DNA of 64,000 bases. Source: Polytrichum commune (lineage: Eukaryota > Streptophyta > Polytrichopsida > Polytrichales > Polytrichaceae). Shown here piece by piece: positions 11,001-24,074 of this stretch (within the stretch, counting starts at the first letter, position 1; each line of letters starts with the position of its first letter). The position numbers and the translations under genes were made by a program. Where the stretch lies: NCBI GenBank assembly GCA_950295325.1, contig OX485805.1, positions 28,569,501 through 28,633,500 on the forward strand, written 5' to 3'. The notes beneath the pieces were generated by a model. That model saw only the letters and a list, made by a program, of their open reading frames with translations. It was not told where the DNA came from and did not search any database.

Positions 11001-14000
11001 AACCCATAGGAAACTAAAGTGGGAGTGTCTATATTCTTCTAATTTATTGAATTTACAGTGGATGCATTTATGCAATTTTGTAAAAGCTTATACCTTATGA
11101 CAGACAGTAATTGATGCATGTCTTTATGGCACAACCAGGTTCTAAGGTCCAACAAGCAGAGGCCAAAGGCACAGCTAGTCTTGCGCTTAAGGTCCTTGCA
11201 ACTCGGTTTTTGGAGCTACATCCAAGCTTTGCAGACCAAGTGGCTGCTTTTCTTTTCAGTCTCTTGCTTGTATCTCCAAAGGTTTGATCTCTTCTGACTG
11301 CATACTGTGCGGCATTATATTCTTTTTTCTATAACCCCTTGGGAGCTTTTGGAACAGAATCATAAATAACCTTTTGTGAAATCTTTGGAAGAGTTCGACA
11401 GAAATACATCTACAATCATAGCCAAATCTTGTCATCAATGGTTATCAATATCTGGAAGCGTTATCTGTAAGAGCAAGGCCCTCTGACCTCAACCTCGACC
11501 TCAACTCAATCTCAACACCTCAATACTGGAGAATGATGTAGGTTGTGCAATGGCCAGATTCGCACCCTGACCTCCATGCCCCAATATCTCAATATTGGAT
11601 GACAATATAGGTTGAGGTTGGAGACATTGCCACCCCAAGCACAATACAACTTCAAAAATCTCAATAGGATTTAGATCGGCGTCAATAACCCCCTTTGACC
11701 TCAGTCTTCTGATACTGAGATACTGGAGTGTTGAGGTCAGGGTTGAGGTTGGGTTAGGAGTATTGCCCTTCCGTGACCTATATTGTCTTCTGGTATTGAG
11801 TTCGGGATTGAGGTCAAGGTGGCCTTGATCTTAGTGTTGTAAGTGCTTAGGATACTGTGTTGTGGGCTTTCTGTTACTGTACTGGGGAAGCGCTTGATCC
11901 TCTTGGGGCTTGTGAAGTATATTTCTTTTGGTCATTCCTTATGTGTGGCTATCTGGTTTTTCATGGTTATAGTATATCGAACTATCTGCTTGGTAACAAT
12001 GTCTATACTTAACGAGGTTCAATTGTTGTTTGCAGACCTTGAAGTTGAATGTGGCAGCACTGAACCTAGCAGGAAATATCCCTTATCCTTTGTTTGAAGG
12101 ATTTTCACAGGTGCAAGATGCCCTGCCAGAATTGAAAGAGGCTACAAAGAGCCAAAAGGTGGGCCTATGCTATTGGTTTTGCAGAACTATGAGATTTAGC
12201 AGGGTGATTCTTGACTGCAAGTGGCCACTGTTGGTGATAAAGTAGTTCAGTTTCCTATCTGAATATAGGGAACCTTGTAGTTTGTGAAATTAGGGACACA
12301 TTTTTAAAACTGTAGTACTCTTGAATGAAGCATATTGGGATTGGCGTGAGCTCTTCCTTATGTGTCTTGGTTACTGGATTCAACCTGCCCTCTACTGAAC
12401 TTTCTCTGACCACTTCTTTAACAGGAAGAGTTAAGGTTGGCTTGCAATGAGAAGGTGGTGTCAAGTGTGGCTGCTTGTGTACTCAAACGGATTGAGACCT
12501 CACTTCCAGCTCTTTTGGAGGCCAGTGCAATTGATGAGCGAGCCAAGTGTTTGGTCCTTTTGGTTCTTTCTCGTGTTATCAAAAGGATTTCAAGAGGTAA
12601 CTGTCATGCTTATTTGCTATGGGCACTTAAGTGGCGTTTTAATTAATAGTGTTGAATCGAATTATATAAAATGCAAAACATTGAACTGTACAAATATCTC
12701 ACAATCTATGTAAGATTCTGAACTGTTAGGTTCTATCTTTTCACTCCCCGATCTTCCAATCTGGAGTCTCTATAGTTACGAAGGTGTTGTTGGATTATGT
12801 CTTGCAGATCATTTTCTGCACGCTGTCAATACCTGTTTGCCGTGGCTTAAGAATGAGTGGGCATCTGTGGAATCAGAAGATACCTCCTTGTTGTGTGCAG
12901 ACATACAGAAGGTAATTGACATAGGAATTGTTTTTCTGAAAGAGTGATTTACAAATGTAGGGCACAACATAGTGTCCAGAACTTGGCAGACTGCATCTTT
13001 AAAACCATATATTGCAAGTGATTAGCTGGACCTCATCAAATGTCACATTTAGTACCTGATTCTTTAGAATAAAGGATTTTTGTATTGACATGGACTTTGT
13101 TGGAATGGGGGGAGCAAACTTGCAGATAGACTACAAAGCAGATGGAAACACAATAGAGGCATATCAGCTGCTTGACACACAAACCAACCTTTTCAATTCA
13201 CAGCTCCTATTGAAGATTTTGTATCAGTTGCTGGAACTTGTTCCTATCCATTTAAAGGTTTGGTTTCTATTGATCTTTGCTTGTTCACTTATTCATTCAT
13301 GTCAGCATGATGTCATATGTCTTATGTTTCTCCAAATCTGCAAAGGTTGTCCTTTTGGATCTTCGGATATCTGACGTGCTCAAATTGTTCACCAAGGAGT
13401 TTCCTTTGTTGACGGCAAATGAGGATTGTTAATTAAAAAATCAAGAACATGAATATCCTCATTGTTTTGCGCTGTTGGAAATTGACCATAATTTGTACAG
13501 GTTGTTCCGAATCTGATGGATGAGACGCTGAAGGAATTTTACAAGCTGTTCGTGAGTGCCTCGGTCATGGACAACTTTGCTCCTCATATCCATCTCCTGT
13601 TGACTTACAAGTCAACTAATTTGTTCCCTTTTATTTCCCAGTTCCTCACATGGGAAGGTATGCTATTGTCCTGCAATGTTTTGTACTTTTTGAAGATCTT
13701 AACGTCTTATAGGAACGATCAAGTGTAATATGGTGTTAGTTTGAAACCCATACTGCATAATTTCAATGGGAGCAGGTGGGTGGTAGCTCTAACATGTTGT
13801 TTCAGTGGGCTTTCAGTGTTTTTCAGGCCTTCGTATTGAATAGAAGACTGTTTTTAATTTCTAAGTTACCTCCTTAGGAACCATGTCAAGTCCAGGGTGG
13901 TACTATTGTCACCTTGTCTGATTGACTACCATATGACTAAAGAGACCTGTATACATTGGAGCGTTAAACACAGTTCTATATGCGTGATTCTGATCGTGAT

Positions 14001-17000
14001 GTCTCAACAATCTATTTTGCTGATATCATTTGAGGTACTGTTATGCTAGCATGATCCTGATATAAGGCCTTAGAGAATAATTTTTGTGTCACTTGTCGAA
14101 GTGGTAGAGTTTGTTGTTCTTGATATACAAACATTTACAATTTTATGCAGGCTCACAGGCTTCATCACGCCTGCATAGCCACAGTTTGGATCTGCTGGCC
14201 TCACATTTTAAGCACTTGGCAACTGGTACTGGTGTTGAGGGTAACAAGGTGGAAAGCTTGACAGTTGCCCAGTTGCAAGAAGCTCTACCATCCCTTGTTG
14301 TAGGACTTGCAAATCCTGTACAGGTTTGTGGATTACTGGCCCAGATTCTCCTGCTTTAGTACATGAGAGTTCTACTTTCTGAGTGACAGGTATGGAAGGA
14401 AACTAGAGTTGATTCAGATAGGGAACCTAAGCTGAGCTCCCAGTATGGGTTAAAAAATAGATTTTATGGCTGTCTAAGACTTTAAGGCAATACCGTGAAG
14501 TATTAACCCTTCCAGAATATTGTGATTTATGTCATGGAGTTGTTTGATAAGAAAAAACGATCAACATACTGCTGAAATAGGAGTACTCTAAGCATCCATT
14601 AGAGTGCCTGGATCTGGAGGGCTCCGTGTTCCTTGTTGGATTGCCCAGTATTAAAGTACTGTAGGTTACATGACATCAATCTTTTGCAGGTTGTACGGAG
14701 GAGTGCTGCAGATTGTTTGGAGCAATTGTATGCACTATCTGAAAAGTTTCACAGCACTAGGGGAACAGGTGTTTTTTCTGTCCTCAATAGAAACATTTAT
14801 CTTCATTGCTTGTCCACGTTCTTTTGCAGTTTTGTGAAATTAGATCAGCTTTGTCTGAAAAGGGTGTTTAAGAAATCTTTGGCTTTGTATCAGAACGGAA
14901 TGCATCACAAGATGGTGTCTTGCCTCTGAACACTTTCAACGAAGTGTTGAAGACTTTTGTAGAGGCCAAGGCTGCATGCTCCTCCAATGAGAAGTTTGTA
15001 GCTACATTGTTGGCATCTCTGCCTGAGTCTGAAAAGACACTGTCAACCAAAACTAAAAGCAGGTATAATGTGACATGCTTTTTGGATCTGTCTCTGCATT
15101 GTCTCTCACTCTCATTCATCACTATTATTCTTCCTCATGATTTATACATCTCCTTCTGAACAATTCAAATAACCTGTTGCATCAGACTATGATTGAAGTA
15201 GGATACATGTGGATTGTTACAAACAAATGAAATGGCAATAATTTGTAGATTTAATTTAATTTTTAATTATTTTTTCCCTGATGGGTAGCTCTGAAGAAAA
15301 TTTTAGCATATCTACATAAACCCCAAGTAGGTGTTCCAGAAATTCTGTTTGTCGACCTATGTGATTCATCATATTTATTGGAGACATTGTTCTTAAGAGT
15401 TGATGAGAAATTAATCTCATCGCATCTTGCTGGAGCCTGGAGAGGTCATTGTTATTAGAATTCCCACATGTAATAATATTTAGACATTGACCTGTATGGC
15501 TGCCCACCAAACTGTTTCATTTTGGCTTGGCTTAGGCAGGCCTGAACACATATTTCATAGTCTATGTGCTAACAATGTATAGTCACACATTGTCACTGAA
15601 CTAAGCTCTCATGTGGTGCAAAACAGTTTCTGCTTTTCAATGAGCACTGATCATGTTGGGGTTTACTTTTCTATATATATTTTGTCTAGGTTATGGAGAT
15701 GTGCTAGTCCTTATCAACACGTTGCTAATGTTTAACCTTATACAGGTTCCAGCCAAGTGCTCACAAGGCTATTGTGAAATTCTTTCTGGTACATGCTCTA
15801 CAGTTGTCGATTGGTGCTCAGGTACTACTCATACATTTCTAATCTTGTAAGGGACTACAGAGAAATGAGGGGTTGAATTTGTTTCAGACATAACATGCGA
15901 ATTCTGATTATTGGAATGTGTAATATCCCCAATTCTGGCAGGTGTTATTTTAGGTTTGTATTGGCTACAAAGAATCTTTGGTTCTCACTGGTTGTGAAGG
16001 ACAATATACTGAATGTTTATTGTGAAACATTATCACAGGGAACACTCTTTGTAGTGCTTCAAAGTATAGGACATGAGGTGGAGCAAATAGGTGCAACAGC
16101 TGAAATCCTTGAGCGACTACTGGAAAGACGCATGCAGTGCCACTTGCACACTAGTCCCAATCCCATTGCCAATAAGCTAACTCCTGCTGAAGTGGATCTA
16201 CTTGACATTCTACTGCATGTACATTGCACTTTACCTTGTCACTCATGATATTGCTGGTTTTCCTTTCTCTATTAAAAGTCAATTGCCTGAAGATGATGCT
16301 GAGGATGGGTTTGGAGACTTGTTTCTGGATATTGGGATGATATCCAGGAACAAGTCTTAAGAGTCCAAGATTATGAAGGCTTCACAATAGTGTAGAGCAT
16401 TGAGAGGACTGTATATAAATTCTTGTTTTGTAACTGTTGTTTCAAGTACTAGATTGTTTTAATTTTAAGGAGCTCCACCTGCACATGTCTGGACTCTGCA
16501 TGAGTTGTATCTCAGCCTTAATGTTCACATATTTATGATATGAATGTGACTCTCCAGATGTACAGTCCACAAGCAGCCATTGCACTAAGGTCTTCAGGTC
16601 CTCCCACTGCGAAGGATGGCCGATATTTTTCTAATGTTATCAAAGCGTTGCAGGTAAGTTGACCTCTCTTCCTACATCTGTAAGACATATCATTTGAAGT
16701 CTACTCTTAAAAAAACCATCTCCATGAACACTTTTTTTAATACCAGTAAGTACTTGTATTGAATATGTTGTTTCCAGGTTGAAAGTGGTTCTACATCAGA
16801 CCCAGCTGTTCTGAAGCCTTGTTTAGCAGCCCTCGGTTGCTTGACACCGGAGTTTTTTTCTAATCTCCCTCTTCTTATACAGGTAGTCACCCTTTTTGCT
16901 TTTTTTCTTTTTTTTTGAGTCAAAAGTGGTTTCTTAAATGTGCCTATTGACATAGACTTGAGGTTTATTCCTAGAGGTAACACAAACAAGTAAAAAAGGA

Positions 17001-20000
17001 AAGCTTTTCATAAGTCTCACTGTCTGTGGCTAGTTCTTCCCAAGTGTTCTCTATGTCTGACAACGAGTATGTGACTCCTTTCAGGAGCAAGTGTTTGAAG
17101 CTCTGGTAGATTTGAGTCCCTCCACCTGTTCTGAAATTCATGCAGCTGCCCACACAGTTCTACAAAAATTGAAGGTGCAACAACCCCTTAACTGTTCAGT
17201 ATTCTTCGATTCTCCGAGTTGGCTTGATTCCTTTGCTTATTTCAAGAAAATAGTCTGCATGGGAATTTTTAGGACACTCATGGTATCAATGTACACAAGG
17301 CATGTTAAAGGATTATTAGTATTCTCCCTTTGTGTTTCATGCAGTATTCTACTAAACATAGTGGCATGTATCATTTTCCTCTTATATCATGAGCTTCAAG
17401 ATTATTTGAATGTCATTGCTTACTCTCACATGAATGAGTTGTTGTTTCATACATATGGGCATTGACAGTGGTAGGAGGACATATGTGATGGTGCAGATTC
17501 CTGCAAAGATTATCTCAAAATATCTGTGGTCTCTTTGCAACCAAGATCAAGCCATTACTGACACCCCTGCAAAAAAGAAGAGACGAGTTAAGCAACAGAA
17601 GATAGCGGATCCGAAATTATCCTTCTCCACCCCTGACCAGCAACTTGCCCATGCTGCTTCCGTGCTTGAAATTCTTTCATGGCTCACTGATCTAGATGAC
17701 AGGTATGACATTCAAGCATTTATCATCCTGTGGAAGGACTTGGATGAACTACTTCTGTGCCATTTTCTGATGTGTATTTTTTGTTGTGATTCTCTAAAGT
17801 TGGTGTCGTAGATAGGTAATTTCATTATATATACCATTTGAATTCTTGAAATGTAGAGAGTTTGGGGTCGATGTTCTCAATTTCCTTTTCGTCTTGCAGA
17901 CAAGAGCTCGTGCCTCCTTTATATGAGTTGCTTAAGTGTACTCAAAGTGGAAAATGGCCATCACCAATCCCGAAGTCTAGTACTATAGAGGCTACCCAGG
18001 ATATGTCGGCACCTTCCATTACTGTGGACTACATTCAACAGCTCATACTCATTACTCTAGAAAGATTGGCAACTTCCATTCTGACAGATTCCAATGAGAA
18101 AGCTATGGTGAGCAATTTGTCTTTCTCTACTTGGAAATAGTTTATGTTCTATTCTATCATTCTGGATGAATCTCCAAATAAAATTATCTGTGCATCTCTT
18201 TTGTATTTCAAAAATTGCAGTCTGGTATTTCATTTTAATACAAAATTAATGTGATCTTTGTCAATTTGGTACACATTGTCAAATGCACTCTGCTGCAGGG
18301 CTGTTGGTATTGACTCATGCTCAGTATGAACCTGATGTTAGTTTGTGTGCCATTTGTGGTGTCAGGGTAACTTTGATATTGCTTTAGTGGTACAGTGCGT
18401 GGCGACAGCATCTGATGCTGCCACCAGAAACCAGGCCCTGACGTTACTCACAGCTATTGCTAAAGTCTTTCCTGACAAAGTTCTAAAACATGTAGTGGAC
18501 ATACTCTCAATCATGGGAACAACCACAATTACACAGGTGTGTTAACACACTTAACTTTTCTGTTTCCCTTGATGTCCTAGACCTTGTTTCTGTTTGTTTT
18601 TTAAGGCAGTCATTTCTACTCATTTACATGCAGTCATGTCTTATACTTGAATCTTGCCATATGTTTCATGAAATTTTAGTGATTAGTTCTAGAGGATTAT
18701 TGTGGAGCTTAACCTAATTGACTGGATTCTTGTCACGATGAAATATTTTGGAAGTCGATTTTTGACTGTCAGGAGATTATGCAATTTAATATTTCAAATA
18801 TTTGGCCACAGTTGATGCAGATGGAAGCTAAAAGATGATTGGTGTGTAGGCAATTACAATTCAACACAATATGCATGTTTTGAAAAATTCTTCTTTCTTA
18901 GGTTTACATTTTAGCTGAGCGATCCAGTTTGGTGGAATACAACTGTTTTTCTGCTGAAGTCAATCCAGCTATGAGCATTGGTTGACAAACACATGTACAA
19001 AATCATAGATGTGCCAGGAAGAAGTCCTGAATGAAACCAACTGCTTTCTTCCAATGAACATTGATTTCTACTGAATAACTGGATTTTTGAAAACCTCTAA
19101 TGCTGTTGTCAAAAAGTTTAATTGAGTTGGATTGATAAACTAAACCAAGCCTGTGTATTTTTTGTGTTGACTACAGTAGTCATTGAGGTTTTTTCATCAT
19201 TCAATCCTAGATTATACTTGTTGCAATTTCTAGTCCATCCTGACACTTCAAGCTTACATTTGCCACTGTTGCATGTAAAGGTCATCCACAATATTTTCTT
19301 TTTCACGCTGTATCACATACTCAGTCTACTTTGACTGACACTAGTTAACACATTTCTTATCCCGCTGCTGTTAAAACCCTTTTCACTTTTACATTTCTGT
19401 GAACAGAACGATAGCTATTCTCATGAAGTGAGCCAAGAATTGCTGGTAGCCGTCGTTCCATGTTGGTTGGCAGTTGGCAAGGACCCTAGCACTGTCTTGC
19501 AGGTATTTTCTGCATCTATCATTTGAATCTGATTTCCATTGTTACCTAACTTCAGTGACTTAAATCAGCTAAAGAAACTGCCTGACTTCTTTTTTGACTT
19601 GATAAACAGGTCATTACCACAGCACTTCCAGAAGTTCCGTCACATCGAAGGATGGCTCTTGTTACAACTTTGCTAAGGTGATGGATAACTGCGTACCTTA
19701 TCTTCAGAGTGGGATGATTTAGGACAGAGAGCTGGTACTCTAATAAGGGTAGATGAGAACTTCGAGTGTTGTAAAGTTTCTGCCCCGCTGTTTTGTGAGA
19801 AAAGTAAGTTCATTTTAGGCGCCTTGGTTTGTTGATATTCTGTGTTCCCTTGTGAAATTAAAATAGTCTGCTGACCAATTCTTCCTTCCATCTCAGAGTG
19901 ATGGAGGAGATTGACAGCTTGCACCTCTTCTTGCTCTTGCTACTGAGGGGAGCAGCAGGTGAGATAAATCACGGTCAGTTGGTTGAAGAGGAGATCAACA

Positions 20001-23000
20001 GGCATCATGTATTGGGCTATGAGGATTGGAAGGTTAAATTTGCAGGGGAGTTGTGCGAGCAATATGAGCCCAACATATGGCTGCCAGCACTACTGAAATT
20101 GCTGAAGGTCGCCCCAGCAAATCTAGTACCTCTTGCTACTAAATTTGTGGCCTCTCAGCTGCAAAGCCTTCCTGTTGACGACTCTCAATCCATCCTGCAG
20201 GTGATTTGATGCCCGACCTGCCCCTGAAAATCTGTTTTGTTATGGTTGTCCACAAATGATGTTTATGACCTAACTTTTAATCCCAAATTGTGATGCATTT
20301 GCAAAGGTATTGCATTTGGACTTGTCATGACTTACTGTTGGGGGTACGGGGATGACAGGAGGCATCTGTGTCGTTATTGGAGCAGGCCTTGGTACAGCTA
20401 CAGTCAGACAATAAAGAAATTCAAATCTTATCTGTTGTACTACTAGACACTTTGACAGCTGTTATGGCACCGACCACTTATCTGGAAGGAATGGCTTCAT
20501 TGTTGCATCACCAAAATGCAAGCATTTGTCGTAAGGTGAGTTTCGATATGTTTCTCACCTGATGAAAAAAATTGGAGGAAGGTTATTGGCACACCTCTCA
20601 GTGGCAATCTAGCTCCTGTGATGTGTGATGTAAGCATTCTATATGTGCAAAGTTCACAATGTTCATATACTTGAAGTGATGTTTTTGCAAAAGATAAAAT
20701 TTGTTGAGCATCCTGACATATACTATTATGTTCTTAAAATACCTGAATGATTTCTGGTCCAGGTATTAAAGCTTTATACAACTAGAATGAAGCTCCAAGA
20801 GGAGGCTGGTGAACAACGTCAGAGAAAGAAGAAGATTGATACTGTACCAAAAGCAACAAAAGATGATATGATGAAGGAGAATGAGCTCCAAGTGCGTATG
20901 ATGTCACAAATAACACTCTTGCTATCTGGGCCTACTGAGGATGCCTCATCAACTATCAAGCTTGCAGCAGTTGAAGCCTTGGAGAAATGTGCAAAAAGAT
21001 TGGCAAACACAAGCTATTCAGGAGCACTTCTGGATTCTTTATCAGCTGTTGTAACCATATGTGACAGCAAAAGCAGAGCTCTATGTATAGCTTCAGTCCG
21101 CTGTCTTACAACTCTTATTTGTATCTTGGGACCCCGATGCTTACCATCTCTTCCTAGCCTCATCTCTCGGTTGCTTACTGTTGGCAAGGAGTCTTTGCTA
21201 GGAGATGTAATGCCAGCCAATGTGAACGATGGATCTGAACTCATCTTATCTATTCTGAAAGCTTTAGAATCTATTATGGAAAAGATGGGTGCATTTTTAA
21301 GCCCTTACTTGGGAGATATTATCTCTTTTGTGGTTCTTCAACCATCTATCATGAGGTCAAGTGATGTTAATGTCACCACAAAGGCTTCTGCACTCCGTTC
21401 AGTGATTTCTGAAAAGATTCCGGTGAGTATTCATAAGCTACAATGTGTGTATGTTTGTTCCTGTGATTCTATGCCAAACTTCCTATTAGTCGGTAGGGTT
21501 TACTGTGTGCGTTCTACCTAAGAATGTTGCTCTCATATTTAATCATACATGACCCCATACATGTGCTTCACTCTGGTCACTTGTCCTTCTCTCAAGTAGT
21601 ACATAACAATAAGTCTGACTATATCATATGTTGCTCTTGACCTGAAGTGAGTATCTTGTATTTGAACTTGAAAATATTATATGGCAATCAACAGGTAGTG
21701 TTGATATTAAATACGCGTGCAAACAAGTTAATTAGTTGAAGCTGACATCTATTGAGTTTGAGATTAATCCAATTGTCGGATTCATCATCTTGTGTTGGAT
21801 CAATTTACAGGCTCGTCTTCTCTTGGATCCCTTAATTGGTGCTTACAAACAAGCATTGGAAATTGGAGAAGAAGCTGTAAGCGGCTTGTTCCAGATGTTA
21901 GCCTCACTTTCTTCCAAGCTGGACAGAGCATCAGTGTCTTTGTACTACAGCAAGATTTTCAATGTTTGCCTCCAGGCTCTAGACCTTCGACACAATAAAC
22001 CGGAAACGCTTACATCAGTTGCAGGGGTAGAGACCTGGGTTGTGACAGCCCTTGTATCACTAGTATTGAAACTGAGTGAAAATTCTTTCAAGCCTCTATT
22101 CATAAATTTACTTGAATGGGCTCAAACCAGCAAAGGAGATGGTCTTTCTGGAAGGCACATTGATCAAAACATTGCTTTCTATAGACTTGTTAACCAACTC
22201 ACTGAGAAGCTGAGGTACTATTCCTTCTAGTGTTTTCAGCACCACTGTGTGATTTGTTGAAGTCTTGATGTATGAAGTAACGTTTTTGTAATGTGGATTG
22301 AAAATCTCAATAGGCTAGATTGTATTTCTTTATGGTGTTCACTTAAAATTTTCCATGGTATGGTTCCTTTTATCATACCGATGCTGGTGAATACAAGTGA
22401 AATCTTATCCAACATATCTTTCAATGTGAACAGGTCTCTATTTGTTCCATACTTCAGCTACCTCCTCGATGGGTGCATCCTCAATTTGACAGGTGGAAAA
22501 CTTGTTGGGGATGCTGATGTTGTGCAACCAAAGAAGAAGAAGAAGAAAGCAGCTGATGCTGAGCTTGTGGCGGGCACAATTGTGAGCTTTTCAGAGTGGC
22601 ATTTGCGGTATCTTGTCCTCTCCGCTCTGCAAAAATGCTTCCTACATGATACAGTCAGTTTCCTGGATGCTCCAAAATTTCAGGTATTTATAGCCCAATC
22701 ATAAAACTCTTTTATGGAATGTCAAGGTGAATGTATCAAGCTTCTTGCATGATCTTGACCTGTGCTATATTTGACGAGACCAGGAACCACATTGAGAATA
22801 TGCAGGTACATAATATGTAACACAGAGAAACAATCAAATACACACTATGTTTCTCTTGTAAAAGATAGAACTATTCATCACAAAAGTGCAAAAAATCCTC
22901 TATTGGTATAAACCCTCCACATCCATGGGAGTAATTTTAGTCCACACCAAAGTTATGGAGAAGCATATAAAGAATACACATTTATATTTGTGCATTCTGC

Positions 23001-24074
23001 TTTGTCAACTTCTCTTACAGCTTACAAGTGAAGGTAGTGCATTCCCATTCATGTTTGCAAAGACATTGAGCCAACATATAACCAAGACCCTGGAATGTAA
23101 AGCACCTCTCATGCTAGATTAACTTAGGTCTGACTAAGTTTGATGCGGTTCTAGAATTCTGCTCAGGATCCTGGGTAACCTGACATTATGCAACCTGACA
23201 TATTCTCTCCAGGTTTGAGTCCAGGCGTTTTTGTTTAAGGGCTCACATTCTGACGATTTGTTGGGATTTGTTGGTTTCCAGCAATTGTTACGACCAATCG
23301 TGGCGCAGCTTTTGGTGGACGCACCACCTGATTTGACCAATGTGGATGGAGACAAGGATAAAGATGAAGGCACAGCAACATTGGAGGACATGGATGGTGC
23401 TCTCGTTTCATGCTTGGGCCAGATGGCTCTGACAGCTGGAACAGATTTACTCTGGAAGCCATTGAACCATGAGGTGCGTTCTGCTAATACAGTAAAAGTG
23501 GTGCAAAGTGCTTATAGATCTTTCACGTAGGACCCTGATCTAAACCGATTAGGTAATACTGTGGGCCACAGTATCGAGCTTATTTCCACACTCAAAACAT
23601 GGGGATAAGAATTGTGGGGTCACACATTGTGCCAACCCATGACATATAATATCAGTGGTGCATGTAGTAGGTTACAATATTTATATTGGATTGAAAAGAG
23701 TGCCTTTGAAAGATTTCCAGTGTTGGGGAAGGAGGTGGGTATATACTTGGGGCATTACAAGGATAATTAGGGTTCCACACTATTTTTATGTGGCTTGTAT
23801 ACAGTATGGTAGCTAAATTTGTTGCTATCTGGTGGTTTGGCAGGTGCTGATGTGCAGCAGAAGTGAAAAGCCAAGACCTCGGTTGCTGGCCTTGCGAATT
23901 GTGAAGCTCTTGGCAGAGCAGCTGAAGGAGGAGTATCTGGTTTTGTTGCCTGAAACTCTGCCATTCCTGGCTGAGCTCCTGGAAGACAGTGATTTGAATG
24001 TTCAGGCGAAGACTCAGGAGGTTGTCAAATTCCTTGAAGACTTGAGTGGAGAAGATCTGTCTCAGTATTTTTGA
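5047..24074 (+). CDS. UTP10: UTP10/HEATR1 (BP28) U3 snoRNP small-subunit processome protein, complete
   Basis: Large HEAT-repeat scaffold of the nucleolar small-subunit processome; in this family it is needed for early pre-rRNA cleavages and 18S rRNA maturation. Thirty-nine exons join in frame with GT-AG introns to 2161 residues, close to plant and human homologues (about 2150-2200). The N-terminus (MAATALSSQLQAL, then LEYLIRRYKIHIYNVDDL) is typical of the family. The U3snoRNP10 domain lies around residues 200-340, HEAT repeats run through the middle, and the BP28 C-terminal domain starts near residue 1850 (DRASVSLYYSKIFNV, QMALTAGTDLLWKPLNHE). The end is GEDLSQYF. Two basic stretches, KKKRR near 1199 and KKKKKK near 1973, suit a nucleolar protein. 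The start at 5047 has a good context (GCCATGG). The gene looks intact. Homology is from recall of family sequences, not a search. Confidence 0.95.
7824..7871 (+). other. Possible optional 48-nt exon in UTP10 intron 6
   Basis: Between exons 6 and 7 lies an open 48-nt stretch (16 codons, LLQYKIFPQLSIAVIQ). It is preceded by TTTCAG and followed by GTAGAG, in phase 0 on both sides, so it could be included without breaking the frame. Direct joining of the neighbours (LMQ to TQDMDIFP) matches the family better, so the canonical mRNA probably skips it. Confidence 0.3.
11471..11830. mobile_element. Foldback MITE in UTP10 intron 14
   Basis: About 360 bp with inverted ends. The left end reads GAGCAAGGCCCTCTGACCTC; the right end in reverse complement reads GATCAAGGCCACCTTGACCTC. 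It is flanked by TAA on the left and TTA on the right. The inside is rich in GACCTCAA/TTGAGGTC repeats in both orientations. Size, terminal inverted repeats and a 3-bp TWA-like flank suggest a non-autonomous PIF/Harbinger-like element. No transposase is present. Confidence 0.5.
16316..16356 (+). other. Short near-perfect hairpin in UTP10 intron 24
   Basis: The arms 16316-16332 and 16340-16356 (GACTTGTTTCTGGATAT and ATATCCAGGAACAAGTC) pair over 17 positions with one G-T type mismatch around a 7-nt loop. The hairpin lies inside an acidic open stretch (PEDDAEDGFGDLF) that is not in phase with the flanking exons. No function can be assigned. Confidence 0.4.

Larger units (their letters stand above)
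5047..24074 (+). other. UTP10: Exon map of UTP10 (39 coding exons)
   Basis: Exons: 5047-5203, 5380-5593, 5920-6015, 6338-6455, 6680-6850, 7543-7710, 8057-8112, 8403-8492, 8842-8993, 9168-9250, 9430-9564, 10129-10203, 10458-10662, 11139-11281, 12036-12158, 12425-12596, 12808-12911, 13126-13257, 13501-13657, 14151-14323, 14690-14768, 14894-15062, 15746-15821, 16039-16218, 16558-16653, 16778-16882, 17085-17174, 17497-17702, 17900-18107, 18366-18536, 19407-19502, 19610-19677, 19897-20200, 20359-20535, 20763-21422, 21811-22214, 22434-22683, 23282-23473, 23844-24074. The lengths sum to 6486 nt, an exact multiple of three, and every junction keeps the frame. The junctions 14768/14894 and 8492/8842 were chosen because alternatives give stops. 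Confidence 0.85.

Noticed and set aside
16271-16361. Acidic open stretch (PEDDAEDGFGDLF) ending in a stop within UTP10 intron 24
   Set aside because: It cannot be spliced to the flanking exon in this frame, and the protein is continuous without it.
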